A stretch of 64,000 bases of DNA from Crocosphaera watsonii WH 8501 (GTDB lineage Bacteria; Cyanobacteriota; Cyanobacteriia; Cyanobacteriales; Microcystaceae), in NCBI RefSeq assembly GCF_000167195.1, contig NZ_AADV02000002.1, forward strand, positions 524,269 to 588,268, written 5' to 3'. Position numbers and translations under genes: made by a program. Below the pieces are notes generated by a model that did not search any database, was not told the DNA's origin, and saw only the letters and a program-made list of their open reading frames with translations. The first letter of the stretch is position 1. Each line of letters opens with the position of its first letter. Below, piece by piece: positions 1 through 8,370 of the stretch.

Positions 1-156
1 TCAAAAGAATTACTGTCCGTTCAACTGAAGAACTATCCCAAAAAATTCTCAATTTTATTGATTACTTTAATCAACATTTTGCTAAGCCGTTCGTTTGGAA
101 ATTTAAGGGCTTTAAAGATCATAAGTGACTGGTGGATTATTTTTGCTAAGCTGCAC
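1..156 (+). mobile_element. IS630-family element, 3' end (copy 1)
   Basis: This is the transposase 3' end and right terminal inverted repeat of the same element seen complete at 2035-3412, 14567-15944 and 54602-55979. The coding end reaches its stop at about 128, and the inverted repeat ends in AAGCTGCAC followed by a TA at 157-158, the usual IS630 target dinucleotide. The remainder lies outside the window. Confidence 0.9.
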
Positions 157-177
157 TAGCTGTGTGAAGCTATTCAT

Positions 178-603
178 TTACAAAGGAATATCAGAATCAA
201 TCTCAAACCATAGTGTTGCGCCATAGTTTTTCTTGTGTTCTGGGTCATAAATCAGTCGACCAATTCCTGGAATTCTCACCTCATTACACAAGAAACTATG
301 TCCCCCCATTTTCACGTCAATAACAGGGTGATGGGTCTTATTGTCGCGATTATATCTGAGTATAGTCTGAATAACATGGATATAGGTCATGATGTCTTGT
401 TTCCGTATTCGCCAGCGACCTTTTGGACCTTTATTTTTACGGCTTATTTTCGGCATTCCACCGGAAGAGACAGGGATTTTCCAGCGACGACCCTCTTTAA
501 AGGCTCCTTCGATACGACCATCTACAGCCAGTTTTCGCACACGCTGAACGGATAAGTGAAGTCGACAAGCTGCTTGAGTTGTTCCAATATAAGTTTCTGA
601 CAT
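178..603 (-). CDS. excisionase-like helix-turn-helix protein
   Basis: The gene encodes about 141 residues. The start is taken at the internal ATG (residues MSETYIGTTQAA) because the excisionase/MerR-like winged-helix signature begins there: a short lead, a helix-turn-helix with the pattern QAACRLHLSVQRVRKLA, then VDGRIEGAFKEGRRWKIP, which resembles the wing of Xis-type DNA-binding domains. The longer reading from 675 adds 24 residues of no recognisable character. The C-terminal half is basic and then turns into an unrecognised segment rich in aromatic and acidic residues. It lies directly beside an IS630 end. A DNA-binding role is inferred from the fold pattern; whether it serves a mobile element, a toxin-antitoxin pair or another regulator cannot be told from the sequence. 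Confidence 0.6.
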   Translation of the reverse strand: MSETYIGTTQAACRLHLSVQRVRKLAVDGRIEGAFKEGRRWKIPVSSGGMPKISRKNKGPKGRWRIRKQDIMTYIHVIQTILRYNRDNKTHHPVIDVKMGGHSFLCNEVRIPGIGRLIYDPEHKKNYGATLWFEIDSDIPL

Positions 604-727
604 TGAGATATTTACTGTTGCGCTATAGTTAAAACCATTATATAGCCTTTGTTTGGAGTTTGGTATTGAACACACCCCATCTAAATCAAAGATTATAGTG
701 AGACTGATAACTGATTGCTATATTTCC

Positions 728-943
728 CTATTTCACTTCCAGCAAATCTACACCATCAATAAAAATTCCACAGCAACCTGAACTATATTCCCATTTAACT
801 TTATAACTTCCATTATCTTGTATATATTGGCTGACATCGTTAATAATTAAAGCGATAACAAGACTAATTAAAGAGAAAAATACTAAATTATCCCTTGGTA
901 TCTGAATAATTTTTTGTGAAATATTATCAAATAAATTGTCCAT
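728..943 (-). CDS. small single-span membrane protein, unknown
   Basis: This 71-residue ORF has one clear hydrophobic segment at about residues 20-36 (LVFFSLISLVIALII) and a short polar tail with a CC pair. No family is recognised. It lies between the HTH gene and the ECF-like membrane gene on the same strand, 36 bp downstream of the latter, so it could be co-transcribed with it. Only the hydrophobic span and the intact reading frame support it. Confidence 0.4.
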   Translation of the reverse strand: MDNLFDNISQKIIQIPRDNLVFFSLISLVIALIINDVSQYIQDNGSYKVKWEYSSGCCGIFIDGVDLLEVK

Positions 944-979
944 AATTTTTCTAAATGATCAGTTTTTCTGAATTCTAAA

Positions 980-1756
980 TTAATAAATAGCTGCTTCGGG
1001 TTTCATTATACCGATCGCCCTTAGTCCAGAAATCACACGAACCCCAATAAATGCCCCTACTAAGGAACGGACTAAATTTTCTAAGGGCATGATAGGAATT
1101 AACAAGATCCATACCTCCTCAGGCCAATTAAACATGATATAAGTAATCATTGCCTGACTGACATGATAAACCCCAGCAACTGTCCAACTACCAAAAAATA
1201 AACCCAACCAAACTAACCGTAAATTTTCACTATTAATCCATTTGGCAAATAAAATTCTTGTAGGTAATATAAACAATAATATCCCTGACCAATTAATAAA
1301 AGAACCCTTAACAATAACAGAAAGAGAAACTTGATTATTCATGGCGCGAGAAGTATAAATGTAAAAGGCCACTACAAAAAAAATACTCAGAAAAAACCAC
1401 CAATATTTACGCTGTTTACCAATTACCATACAACCAGCAGCAAAACTGGCCACCATTGCCCCAAATATAGATACAGGAGGAATACCGGCCGTATGAGGGG
1501 CTAGAAATACCCCCATTAGGGTTCCAATACCACTAGCTAATGCACCCCCTACCGGTCCTAAAACCCATCCCAGGAGGGGAAATATACCTTGACTGAGGGG
1601 AAATATACCACCAGAGCCAATGGTAATAGAAAAAGGTATAAAAGCTAAGACTGTCACTACAGCAGACATAACGACAATATAATCTAAAGGGGTTCCATCA
1701 ATAGAGGCACTTCCTAAAGATTTGACCTCTCTTTGTTGTCCAGAAGGTTCAATCAT
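980..1756 (-). CDS. polytopic membrane protein, ECF-transporter S-component-like
   Basis: The product is 258 residues with about six hydrophobic segments. The early region has the pattern FIPFSITIGSGGIFPLSQ followed by a glycine-rich stretch (GWVLGPVGGALASGIG). Small membrane proteins with such conserved glycine-rich loops resemble substrate-binding S components of energy-coupling-factor vitamin/metal transporters, and that is the basis for the call. No ATPase or T component is adjacent, so if it is an S component it would use a shared module encoded elsewhere. The start codon at 1756 is the first ATG after a weak purine-rich AGAGA. The substrate is unknown. Confidence 0.45.
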   Translation of the reverse strand: MIEPSGQQREVKSLGSASIDGTPLDYIVVMSAVVTVLAFIPFSITIGSGGIFPLSQGIFPLLGWVLGPVGGALASGIGTLMGVFLAPHTAGIPPVSIFGAMVASFAAGCMVIGKQRKYWWFFLSIFFVVAFYIYTSRAMNNQVSLSVIVKGSFINWSGILLFILPTRILFAKWINSENLRLVWLGLFFGSWTVAGVYHVSQAMITYIMFNWPEEVWILLIPIMPLENLVRSLVGAFIGVRVISGLRAIGIMKPEAAIY

Positions 1757-1908
1757 TATTATTTTTCTCTAAAAGTTGATTATTTTGATCGATTATATCA
1801 TTGTTATCACAGTTATATGATATATAATGTAAATTCTTATAGTTTGATTTTTATCTTTCTAACGGTGATTTCCAAATCAATTTTATTAATTAATTGGCTC
1901 AACTGATA

Positions 1909-2034
1909 ATGAAAAAATTTTATAGTGCTGTTAAATCAAGTTTAGCCTTACGAGTATTAATTGGATTTATTTTAGGTATATTAGCAGGTTTATTTTTTGG
2001 AGAAATGACCTCAGTTTTAGGAGTGGTCGGACTA
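1909..2034 (+). pseudogene. 5' fragment of a dicarboxylate/amino-acid:cation symporter
   Basis: About 42 codons start at ATG 1909: a basic start, then a hydrophobic helix with ALRVLIGFILGILAGLFFGE, the typical first transmembrane span of DAACS (DctA/GltP-like) symporters. The frame then runs into the left end of an IS630 element at 2035. Sequence beyond that element (3415 onward) does not read as the rest of a symporter, so this looks like a 5' remnant rather than a simple insertion. Family assignment rests on this one span. Confidence 0.6.
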
Positions 2035-3412
2035 GTGCAGCTTGGCGAAAGTAATCCACCAGATTTTTACAGAAACTTTCGTGACTAGCCACGACAATGT
2101 GTTTCAATGAAACTAACGGAAGAATCTCGAAGTTGATGTCCATGATAAAAGCATTGCCAATTAACCTCTCCAACCTACAGAAAACAGTACTCCAACAAAT
2201 AGTGAGAGGGACAACAAACCCCTATCGCCTTGTTAGACGAGCCAAGCTAATCTTAGCCGCAGCATCAGGAGAGAGCAATAGTTCGATTAGTCGAAGATTA
2301 GAATTAGACCTAGTACAAGTGCGTCAGTGGCGATCGCGATGGTTTGAGGAGAGAGAAAAACTGAGTGCCGCCGAAGAACAACAGGTAACGGAGAAAGCAT
2401 TAATGGTCTTGATCAAAGGAATTTTAAGCGATCGCCCAAGACCTGGAACAACAAAATCCTTTACGGTCGAACAAGTAGTCCAGATTGTAGAGATCGCTTG
2501 TGAAGAATGTGAAAAATCAGACAGACCAGTGAGCCATTGGACACCTTCAGAGTTGGCGGATGAAGCCATAAAAAGAGGAATTGTCGAAAAGATTTCCCCC
2601 CGTAGTGTGGGGCGTTTTTTAAAAAGAAGCGACATTACAACCACATCTCATTCGTTACTGGTTAAATGCCAAAATTGATGATCCCTTAAAATTTAAAAAG
2701 CAAGTCAAATATATCTGTGAACTTCATCAAGAAGCTAAAACTTTGTTAGAACAAGGAATTCATTTAATTAGTACAGATGAAATGACAGGGATTCAAGCTC
2801 TTGAGAGATTATTTCCGAACAAAAGAATCAAGCCTAAACAAGTAGAAAAAATCGAATTTGAATATGAAAGACACGGAACTTTAAGCTTGATTGCGAACTG
2901 GGATGTGGCAAGAGGAAAAGTTGTTAGTCCCTCTATTGGACCGACAAGAACAGAACAAGATTTTTCTGAACATATCCAGAGAACGATTAAGATTGATGAA
3001 AAAGCAGAATGGATTTTTATTGTAGATAAACTCAACACTCATAAATCGGAAAGCTTAGTCAAATTAGTAGCAGAAAGCTGTGGAATTACTATTGATTTGG
3101 GGAGAAAAGGAAAGGAGGGGATTTTGCAATCTATGGACAGCAGAGCAGATTTTTTATCAGATGAATCTCATCGAATTCGCTTTGTTTATATTCCCAAACA
3201 TACATCGTGGCTTAATCAAATTGAGTGTTGGTTTTAGATCTTAGTCAGGCGTTTACTCAAAAGAATTACTGTCCGTTCAACTGAAGAACTATCCCAAAAA
3301 ATTCTCAATTTTATTGATTACTTTAATCAACATTTTGCTAAGCCGTTCGTTTGGAAATTTAAGGGCTTTAAAGATCATAAGTGACTGGTGGATTATTTTT
3401 GCTAAGCGGCAG
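2035..3412 (+). mobile_element. IS630-family element, copy 2 (1378 bp)
   Basis: The ends are GTGCAGCTTGGCG (left) and the degenerate complement GCTAAGCGGCAG (right), with TA at 2033-2034 and 3413-3414. The length of 1378 bp equals the two other full-length copies. The right inverted repeat differs from the other copies at two positions. The flanks belong to different sequences (a symporter 5' end on the left, an unrelated fragment on the right), so the locus was probably rearranged after insertion. Confidence 0.92.
2097..3384 (+). pseudogene. IS630 transposase, two reading frames, disabled by a nonsense codon
   Basis: The first frame (2097-2678, 193 aa) carries the helix-turn-helix DNA-binding half. 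The second frame, offset by +1, carries the DDE catalytic half: STDEMTG (first Asp), IVDKLNTH (second Asp) and the LNQIECWF motif that holds the Glu. The offset lies at a T6A5 run near 2615 and is the same in all full-length copies. In this copy the codon after ECWF is TAG (3235-3237) where the others have TCG, so the last 48 residues are lost. It could move only if helped by a functional copy. Confidence 0.88.
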
Positions 3413-3561
3413 TAGTGCTTGTCCTTATCAAGATATTTTGTCTATTGCTAACAAAAGAATTAAAACTATTCCTAATGCTGGATAAGTAGAATAAGTTGTT
3501 TTTTAAAAAAGATATCTATCATAAGTTGTTGACTGACTGATACTTTCATTTAGTCTTATTT
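3413..3561. other. 149-bp remnant between two insertion sequences
   Basis: This stretch lies between the IS630 right end and the IS5-like left end. One frame (about 3418-3484) reads CPYQDILSIANKRIKTIPNA before a stop and could be the C-terminal tail of a lost gene; no family is recognised. Nothing else is seen. Confidence 0.4.
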
Positions 3562-5254
3562 AGGGTTTGCTGAATAAAAGCAAAACCCTATTCTTTAAAA
3601 GGTTACACCCATATTCGCGATCGCAAAAAAGATCAGCTTTGTCGGCTACAAACCGCTATAATTGGTAGAAACACCTCCCAGTTGTTGGTCAAGAACAAAT
3701 GTATCGAAAAGAGGAGCAACCTTTACCGCCCCCAGAAAAATTTGAATTACCTTTCGAGGGCAAATTGTCCCCCAATAATCGTTGGGTAATCATGGCAGAG
3801 TTGATACCTTGGGATGATTTTGAGGAAGAATATGCTAAACTTTTTTCAGCAGAAAAAGGTGCGCCAGCCAAACTATTTAGAATGGCATTAGGGACATTAA
3901 TTATTAAGGAAAAATTAGGAACAAGTGATAGAGAAACTATAGAACAGATTAGAGAAAATCCCTATCTACAATACTTTATAGGTTTAAATTGTTATCAACA
4001 AGAGCCACCACTGGAATCTTCAATGCTAGTTCATTTTAGGAAAAGAATTGATGGAGAATTGATAAATAAAATCAATAAAAAAATAGTAAAAAGAGAAATA
4101 GACAAGAGTGATAAAGAAGTAAAAAAAAAGGATTGTCTCCAAGAAAAAGGAGAAAAAATAAAAAATAAAGGTAAACTAATTTTAGATGCGACTTGTGCGC
4201 CAGCAGACATCAAATACCCAACGGATTTAGGCATATTAAATCAAGCCAGAATTGAGACAGAAAGAATAATAGATAATCTTTATAAACCATTAAGAGTAAA
4301 ATTGAGAAAAAAGCCGAGAACTTCTAGAAAAATTGCTAGAAAGGAATACTTAAAAGTAGCTAAAAAACGAAAAGTATCTTATCAAGAAAGAAGAAAAGCT
4401 ATCGGGAAACAGTTAAAATACCTTAAGAAAAATTTAGGAAATATAGAAGACTTAATTCAAGCTGGGGCTTCCCTGGAAAATCTGAATAAAAGAGAGAAAA
4501 ATTGTCTAGAGACTATCAAAAAAGTTTATGAACAACAACAGTCAATGTGGGAGAATAAGACCCAGAGTGTTCCTCAAAGAATTGTAAGTTTAACTCAACC
4601 GCATATTCGTCCAATAGTGAGGGGAAAAGCAGGAAAACCAATAGAGTTTGGAGCTAAACTCTCAGTAAGCTGTGTAGATAACTATGTGTTTCTAGACAAA
4701 ATAAGTTGGGAAAACTTCAATGAATCTTGTCATTTAAAAGAACAAGTAGAAAAGTATAAAGAAACGTTTGGCTATTATCCCGAATCCGTCCATGTAGATA
4801 AAATTTATCGAACTAGGGAAAACAGAAATTGGTGTAAGGAAAGAGGGATAAGAATCAGTGGTCCGAAGTTAGGAAGACCTCCGAAAAATGTCAGTGAAGA
4901 AGAAAAGAAACAAGCCCACTCCGATGAATGCTTCCGTAATGCTATTGAGGGAAAGTTTGGACAAGCTAAACGAAGATTTAGCCTAAATCTCGTGATGACA
5001 AAACTCCCTGAAACCTCCATTACATCTATTGCTATTACATTTTTAGTTGTCAATATTTCTAAACTTCTGAGGCAGTTTTTGTCGCCTTTTTTGTCCTTAT
5101 TTACTGATAGTAGAACAGGGGAACTCATCAAACCGCCTTTCATTAATTTTGATTATACTTTAAACAATTTTTGTGTACTGAAACTTATTGATTTGTCAGA
5201 AAATTCTTGGTCAAAAGTGGCATAAATTTTGGAGAAACTTTTTCAGCAAACCCT
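3562..5254 (+). mobile_element. complete IS5-like element with 4-bp target duplication
   Basis: The terminal inverted repeats are AGGGTTTGCTGAA (3562-3574) and its complement TTCAGCAAACCCT (5242-5254). They are flanked on both sides by ATTT (3558-3561 and 5255-5258), a convincing target-site duplication, so this copy inserted in place and has not been rearranged. It is 1693 bp with one long transposase gene. A 348-bp remnant of the same element sits at 52347-52694 inside the vWA gene. Confidence 0.93.
3699..5225 (+). CDS. IS5/IS1182-like DDE transposase
   Basis: The protein is 508 residues. The N-terminal region IPWDDFEEEYAKLF followed by PAKLFRMALGTLII is the DUF772-type start of IS5/IS1182 transposases, and LQYFIGL belongs to the same domain. 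A lysine-rich coiled insertion (residues ~140-290) precedes the catalytic core: LDATCAPADI gives the first Asp, VHVDKIYRT the second, and NAIEGKFGQAKRRF the conserved Glu of the YREK-like region. The frame is intact and the element has perfect ends and a target duplication, so it may still be active. Translation probably starts at ATG 3699. Confidence 0.88.
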   Translation: MYRKEEQPLPPPEKFELPFEGKLSPNNRWVIMAELIPWDDFEEEYAKLFSAEKGAPAKLFRMALGTLIIKEKLGTSDRETIEQIRENPYLQYFIGLNCYQQEPPLESSMLVHFRKRIDGELINKINKKIVKREIDKSDKEVKKKDCLQEKGEKIKNKGKLILDATCAPADIKYPTDLGILNQARIETERIIDNLYKPLRVKLRKKPRTSRKIARKEYLKVAKKRKVSYQERRKAIGKQLKYLKKNLGNIEDLIQAGASLENLNKREKNCLETIKKVYEQQQSMWENKTQSVPQRIVSLTQPHIRPIVRGKAGKPIEFGAKLSVSCVDNYVFLDKISWENFNESCHLKEQVEKYKETFGYYPESVHVDKIYRTRENRNWCKERGIRISGPKLGRPPKNVSEEEKKQAHSDECFRNAIEGKFGQAKRRFSLNLVMTKLPETSITSIAITFLVVNISKLLRQFLSPFLSLFTDSRTGELIKPPFINFDYTLNNFCVLKLIDLSENSWSKVA

Positions 5255-5593
5255 ATTTATCGTGGAGAAAATCAAAAGTTAATATAATTATTCCCTCTTA
5301 AACTCAATTTTTGGATAATCAAAGTCAATTTTTTTATTCATCTATATTCAAAATTTCTATTAGTCCTAAAAATTATCATTTTTCATCTCTGGATTGGGCT
5401 TTCAAATTAATTTGTGAGAAATCCGGGTAAAGCATAACACTTCTTTGGGTCAATTAAATCTAAGAGATTGATGGGGAACATAGCGATCGCAAACAATAAA
5501 AATCCTTGAATGTGCTTTTATATAAAGATTATACTGGCTTGACTTCTTCTTCAACAACAGATCCCTGGAATCCATAAAGAGCCATTGATAATT
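5255..5593. other. intergenic region with a possible 18-codon ORF after cpeR
   Basis: This 339-bp AT-rich spacer holds one HIP1 site near 5484. On the minus strand, 5529-5585 encodes a short ORF of 18 residues (MALYGFQGSVVEEEVKPV) that starts 8 nt after the cpeR stop. There is no strong ribosome binding site, and it may be chance. No clear terminator stem is seen. Confidence 0.3.
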
Positions 5594-5899
5594 CTAGGGA
5601 TTTTCGGAAAATCGGGTATGAAAACTACCGTTTTTAAACCAGTATTGTTTCAATTCATGATGAGGGGTATGCAAACTTGCCTTGACTTGATAAAGAAGAA
5701 TTTGTCGGTGATTTCCTAGCCAAACCCGCTTTTTGGGATCAACAGAAATTAAAGTTCCGCCCAAACTGATTACGCATTTTTCAAATCGTTCAATGGCGGA
5801 ATAATCTAGGGTTTCAAAAATAAAAAAATTCCCCTCACAGATTAAGTGACGACTGCGAATCCAAGCTTGCATTTTTTTCCGAGCAACTGGAGGAAGCAT
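5594..5899 (-). CDS. cpeR: CpeR, activator of phycoerythrin operon expression
   Basis: CpeR is a small protein required in phycoerythrin-making cyanobacteria for expression of the phycoerythrin structural genes. This product is 101 residues when started at the internal ATG (MLPPVARKKMQAWIRSRHL), as family members begin with MLPP; an upstream TTG would add 8 hydrophobic residues. Recognisable stretches are NFFIFETLDYSAIERFEKC and LYQVKASLHTPHHELKQYW. It is the last gene of a run cpeC-linker-cpeS-cpeT-cpeR, the gene order known from the cpeCDESTR operon of Fremyella diplosiphon, which supports the name. The identification is by recollected family sequence plus position. Confidence 0.78.
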   Translation of the reverse strand: MLPPVARKKMQAWIRSRHLICEGNFFIFETLDYSAIERFEKCVISLGGTLISVDPKKRVWLGNHRQILLYQVKASLHTPHHELKQYWFKNGSFHTRFSENP

Positions 5900-5953
5900 A
5901 AGGAATAGGAACAGATTCGACAATTAACAATTAACAATTATAAGAGTGACCTT

Positions 5954-6403
5954 TTATGCAGAAGTTGAAACATCGGGAAGTTCTTGGGCGAAACTCTGGC
6001 GTTTTTCAAATCTCAACCGATCGGTTGTTGTCCCCCACACCTGTTCATGAGTATTAATATCTAATCCTCGTTCAATACAATCAGGGGTAATGGTTTTGAG
6101 AATGTCTCGTTCTCTTCCTGCTCCTGCATAGAGTATAGGCTCTTTGAGTCCATAATTCTCAACTATTACCTGTCCCTCTTTTTGGACAAATCGATGGACT
6201 CCTTGACGATAGGGACTCCAAAGATCATAGTCGTAAGCTTGCTCAGAATAAAAGCCAATCCCCTCAAAAAAATCCCAAGATAAAGGACGAAAAAATACCC
6301 GAATATGAGGGTAATCTTTGGGACTAGAAGCGGCTTGTTTTTGGTTACTAAAATCCCCTGCAAGCCAGTGCGCTAACTTTAGACTCAATTGTTCTTTAAG
6401 CAT
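5954..6403 (-). CDS. cpeT: CpeT/CpcT-type phycobilin lyase with an internal deletion
   Basis: CpcT/CpeT proteins attach or handle bilin chromophores on the beta subunits of phycobiliproteins. The N-terminal half is typical: HIRVFFRPLSWDFFEGIGFY, YDLWSPYRQGVHR and ILYAGAGRERDILKTI. Family members are about 200 residues, but this one has 149. After PDCIERG it jumps straight to LDINTHEQVWG and LRFEKRQSFAQELP, the normal C-terminal block, so roughly 50 residues containing the conserved CSM segment are missing while the frame is kept. The gene lies between cpeS and cpeR with no frameshift. The protein may be inactive or altered. An assembly artefact is possible. Confidence 0.75.
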   Translation of the reverse strand: MLKEQLSLKLAHWLAGDFSNQKQAASSPKDYPHIRVFFRPLSWDFFEGIGFYSEQAYDYDLWSPYRQGVHRFVQKEGQVIVENYGLKEPILYAGAGRERDILKTITPDCIERGLDINTHEQVWGTTTDRLRFEKRQSFAQELPDVSTSA

Positions 6404-6433
6404 TTTTCCTATCTTAGAAATATAGTCAATAAA

Positions 6434-6973
6434 TCATGATTTGGGGTCAAGAACGCGAGTTTCTGAGGAAAAAGAAGCAGTAACAACCCCTGACCCTTGA
6501 CTTGTTTTAATCAAAGATACTCGTAGGCGAAAATTGGGATTGATAAACCAAATTTTTTCTTCAGCCATAGCACGATCATATGCTGTTGTTAACACAAATG
6601 TGCCATCTTCAGTAATTTGATACTGACCAACAGAAGGAATGGTTTCTGCATAACCCATATCTCGCAACAATCGTCCAACTTTGGGATTGTCTGGATCTGG
6701 TATAGGAACTAAAATAGTAGTCCCCTCAAAGGGTTCCTCTTTTTCATCCCAATCTGTTTCTCCTTCCCAACTCATGCGAAAAGGATGAGCAGCTAAAGCC
6801 GGGTCAATCTTGTACAATTGACACAGATCAATAACTTCCTTGTCTGACTCTTTGAGGGCAATAATATCAATGTTTGAAGTTACTTCTTCAAAGTGCCTGA
6901 AAGCTAGATGGTGGGCGCTGCGTTGAGAACGCCAACTTCCTAGGGACAGTTCAACAAATTTAGTAATATCCAT
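6434..6973 (-). CDS. cpeS: CpeS-type phycobilin lyase
   Basis: CpcS/CpeS lyases attach phycobilins to the central cysteine of phycobiliprotein subunits through a lipocalin-like barrel. The 179-residue product begins MDITKFVELSLGSWRSQRSAHHLAF, the family start, and continues with EGTTILVPIPDPDNP, GRLLRDMGYAE, a beta-rich run ending in TTAYDRAMAEEKIWFINPNFRLR and the C-terminal FSSETRVL. A good Shine-Dalgarno (GGAGG) precedes the ATG. It is separated from cpeT by 30 bp and is probably co-transcribed with it. A 442-bp gap containing a hairpin separates it from the upstream linker gene. Confidence 0.9.
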   Translation of the reverse strand: MDITKFVELSLGSWRSQRSAHHLAFRHFEEVTSNIDIIALKESDKEVIDLCQLYKIDPALAAHPFRMSWEGETDWDEKEEPFEGTTILVPIPDPDNPKVGRLLRDMGYAETIPSVGQYQITEDGTFVLTTAYDRAMAEEKIWFINPNFRLRVSLIKTSQGSGVVTASFSSETRVLDPKS

Positions 6974-7415
6974 CTTTATACCTCCAGGGTACTCCCTTTA
7001 TAGCGGAGCTTAACAGCGAGGGGCAGGTCGTTCAACAAATAAACTGAGAAGAGCGAATCCTTGTTTTTAGTAAGCATAATTGTATCCGTCAAGGAGATGA
7101 ATATGTGTTAGATATTTAGGGTTTGGGGACTCTCTTGTTTGAAATCCTCGGTGTTATAAATCAGATAACGGCAATATCTTGGTGGAAATTCATCCCCACC
7201 TAAAATGTCGGTATCCCTGATAGCATTTTTAGGTGGGGACTTATGCACGACATTTAAGTTAAATCAAGCCCCCGTTATACTGCCCTAAGCAGTTAACGGC
7301 GAGTTTGTGACTTATAGATGGGGACTGCGCAAAAAAGTTTGTTCAATAAAGAGAGCGAATTAAAAATTCGCTACCAAAACTTTTTAAGATCCGAGGAAAG
7401 ATGACACCATATAGA
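6974..7415. other. 442-bp gap within the cpe operon with a hairpin repeat
   Basis: No ORF is supported here. An inverted repeat (CCCCACCTAAAATG at 7194-7207 against CATTTTTAGGTGGGG at 7224-7238) forms a strong stem with a 16-nt loop. It could act as an mRNA-stabilising or attenuating hairpin between the linker gene and cpeS, or be a dispersed palindromic repeat. It is not followed by a T-run on either strand, so simple termination is less likely. Confidence 0.55.
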
Positions 7416-8183
7416 TTAAGCAACTTCAGTAATGCTGACAATCTTGCCACCTGCCCGATGAATCCGTTGAATTTGTGGACTCATACGGTCTCCAGGAACG
7501 ATATACTCGGTGGTACTAATGCGACGAGGAGCATCAAACTTAGCCCCTTTAACCAATATTTTAAAGGTCTTGACTGTAGCATCTTTGGAGATTCCTAAAC
7601 GTCCTCCCTTACTCGGTAGAACAATTTTTCCTCCTTGATTACTGGCCACTTCATCGACCAAACGAGAGCCTTTAAAGGCACTATCAACGCCAGCATAGCC
7701 TTGATAGAGGGATAAAGTGCGGTTATAACCCACTTGCTTGGAACCAACTTGGCTTTGCGCCCCTTGATAGTAAGGGACGATATTATCGCCGAATTTCTGC
7801 TGATACTCATCGCTATCAAGGTAAGAATCGATTTCCGCCTCATACCCAGACTCAATACAAAGGCGAATATGGCTCGACAGTTCCGCTTGGTCTTGGGGAG
7901 CGCGTCCCAATAAGTGCTTGAAGTTTACCTCAACAAAGCGATAGGGGGCGCAGGACTCAAAATAGCGACGGCGGTAAAATTCAGATTTGGCTACCTCCCG
8001 CACAAATTCTCGGACGATTAACTCCCCATTACATAGCCGCGATTCGGCACTGAGTTGGCGTTCGCTCTCCATAATGTGAGGATTGCCTAATACTTGCTTG
8101 TACACTCCCCGAATTACAATGGCTACCTCATCAAGACTTAAAGAGGGAGAAAGTTCTAAGGGGGTCTCTAAAATTACACTCAT
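7416..8183 (-). CDS. phycoerythrin-associated rod linker (CpeD/CpeE type)
   Basis: Rod linkers hold phycobiliprotein hexamers together in the phycobilisome. The 255-residue product has a phycobilisome linker domain (about residues 15-160; YKQVLGNPHIMESERQLS, IVREFVREVAKSEFYRRRYFE, YRFVEVNFKHLLGRAP, GYEAEIDSYLDSDEYQ) and a C-terminal CpcD-like domain (about 200-255; KTFKILVKG, EYIVPGDRMSPQIQRIHRAGGKIVSI). It begins ATG after a good AGGAG. It lies downstream of cpeC on the same strand. I cannot decide between CpeD and CpeE by eye, so no symbol is given. Only two linker genes are present here, where the Fremyella operon has three. Confidence 0.88.
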   Translation of the reverse strand: MSVILETPLELSPSLSLDEVAIVIRGVYKQVLGNPHIMESERQLSAESRLCNGELIVREFVREVAKSEFYRRRYFESCAPYRFVEVNFKHLLGRAPQDQAELSSHIRLCIESGYEAEIDSYLDSDEYQQKFGDNIVPYYQGAQSQVGSKQVGYNRTLSLYQGYAGVDSAFKGSRLVDEVASNQGGKIVLPSKGGRLGISKDATVKTFKILVKGAKFDAPRRISTTEYIVPGDRMSPQIQRIHRAGGKIVSITEVA

Positions 8184-8259
8184 GGGAGTTCTCCTAGTTT
8201 CTTATTGGGTTGAAAATTCAAGGCCGGTTCAATAATTGATAAGTGAGTCTAGTGAAGTA

Positions 8260-8286
8260 CCCCAACCTGCTGGAAGCAAGTTGGGG
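8260..8286 (-). promoter_or_regulatory. stem-loop between cpeC and the second linker gene
   Basis: A 7-bp perfect stem CCCCAAC / GTTGGGG encloses a 13-nt loop in the 187-bp spacer. Intercistronic hairpins in linker operons commonly stabilise the upstream message or attenuate read-through, which would give more CpeC than distal products. No T-run follows in the transcribed direction. Confidence 0.5.
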
Positions 8287-8370
8287 CTTCCAATAACAAC
8301 TCAATTCTTTAATCGAATCATGTTCGATTTATCTAGACTGAACTGTGGTGTTCTCTAGTCTTTAACCAGA

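Noticed and set aside
178-675. Longer HTH protein starting at 675
   Set aside because: The additional 24 residues do not look like part of the domain, which begins at the ATG at 603.
7401-7598. Rightward ORF overlapping the end of the second cpe linker gene
   Set aside because: It is a frame shadow of the linker gene with no independent support.
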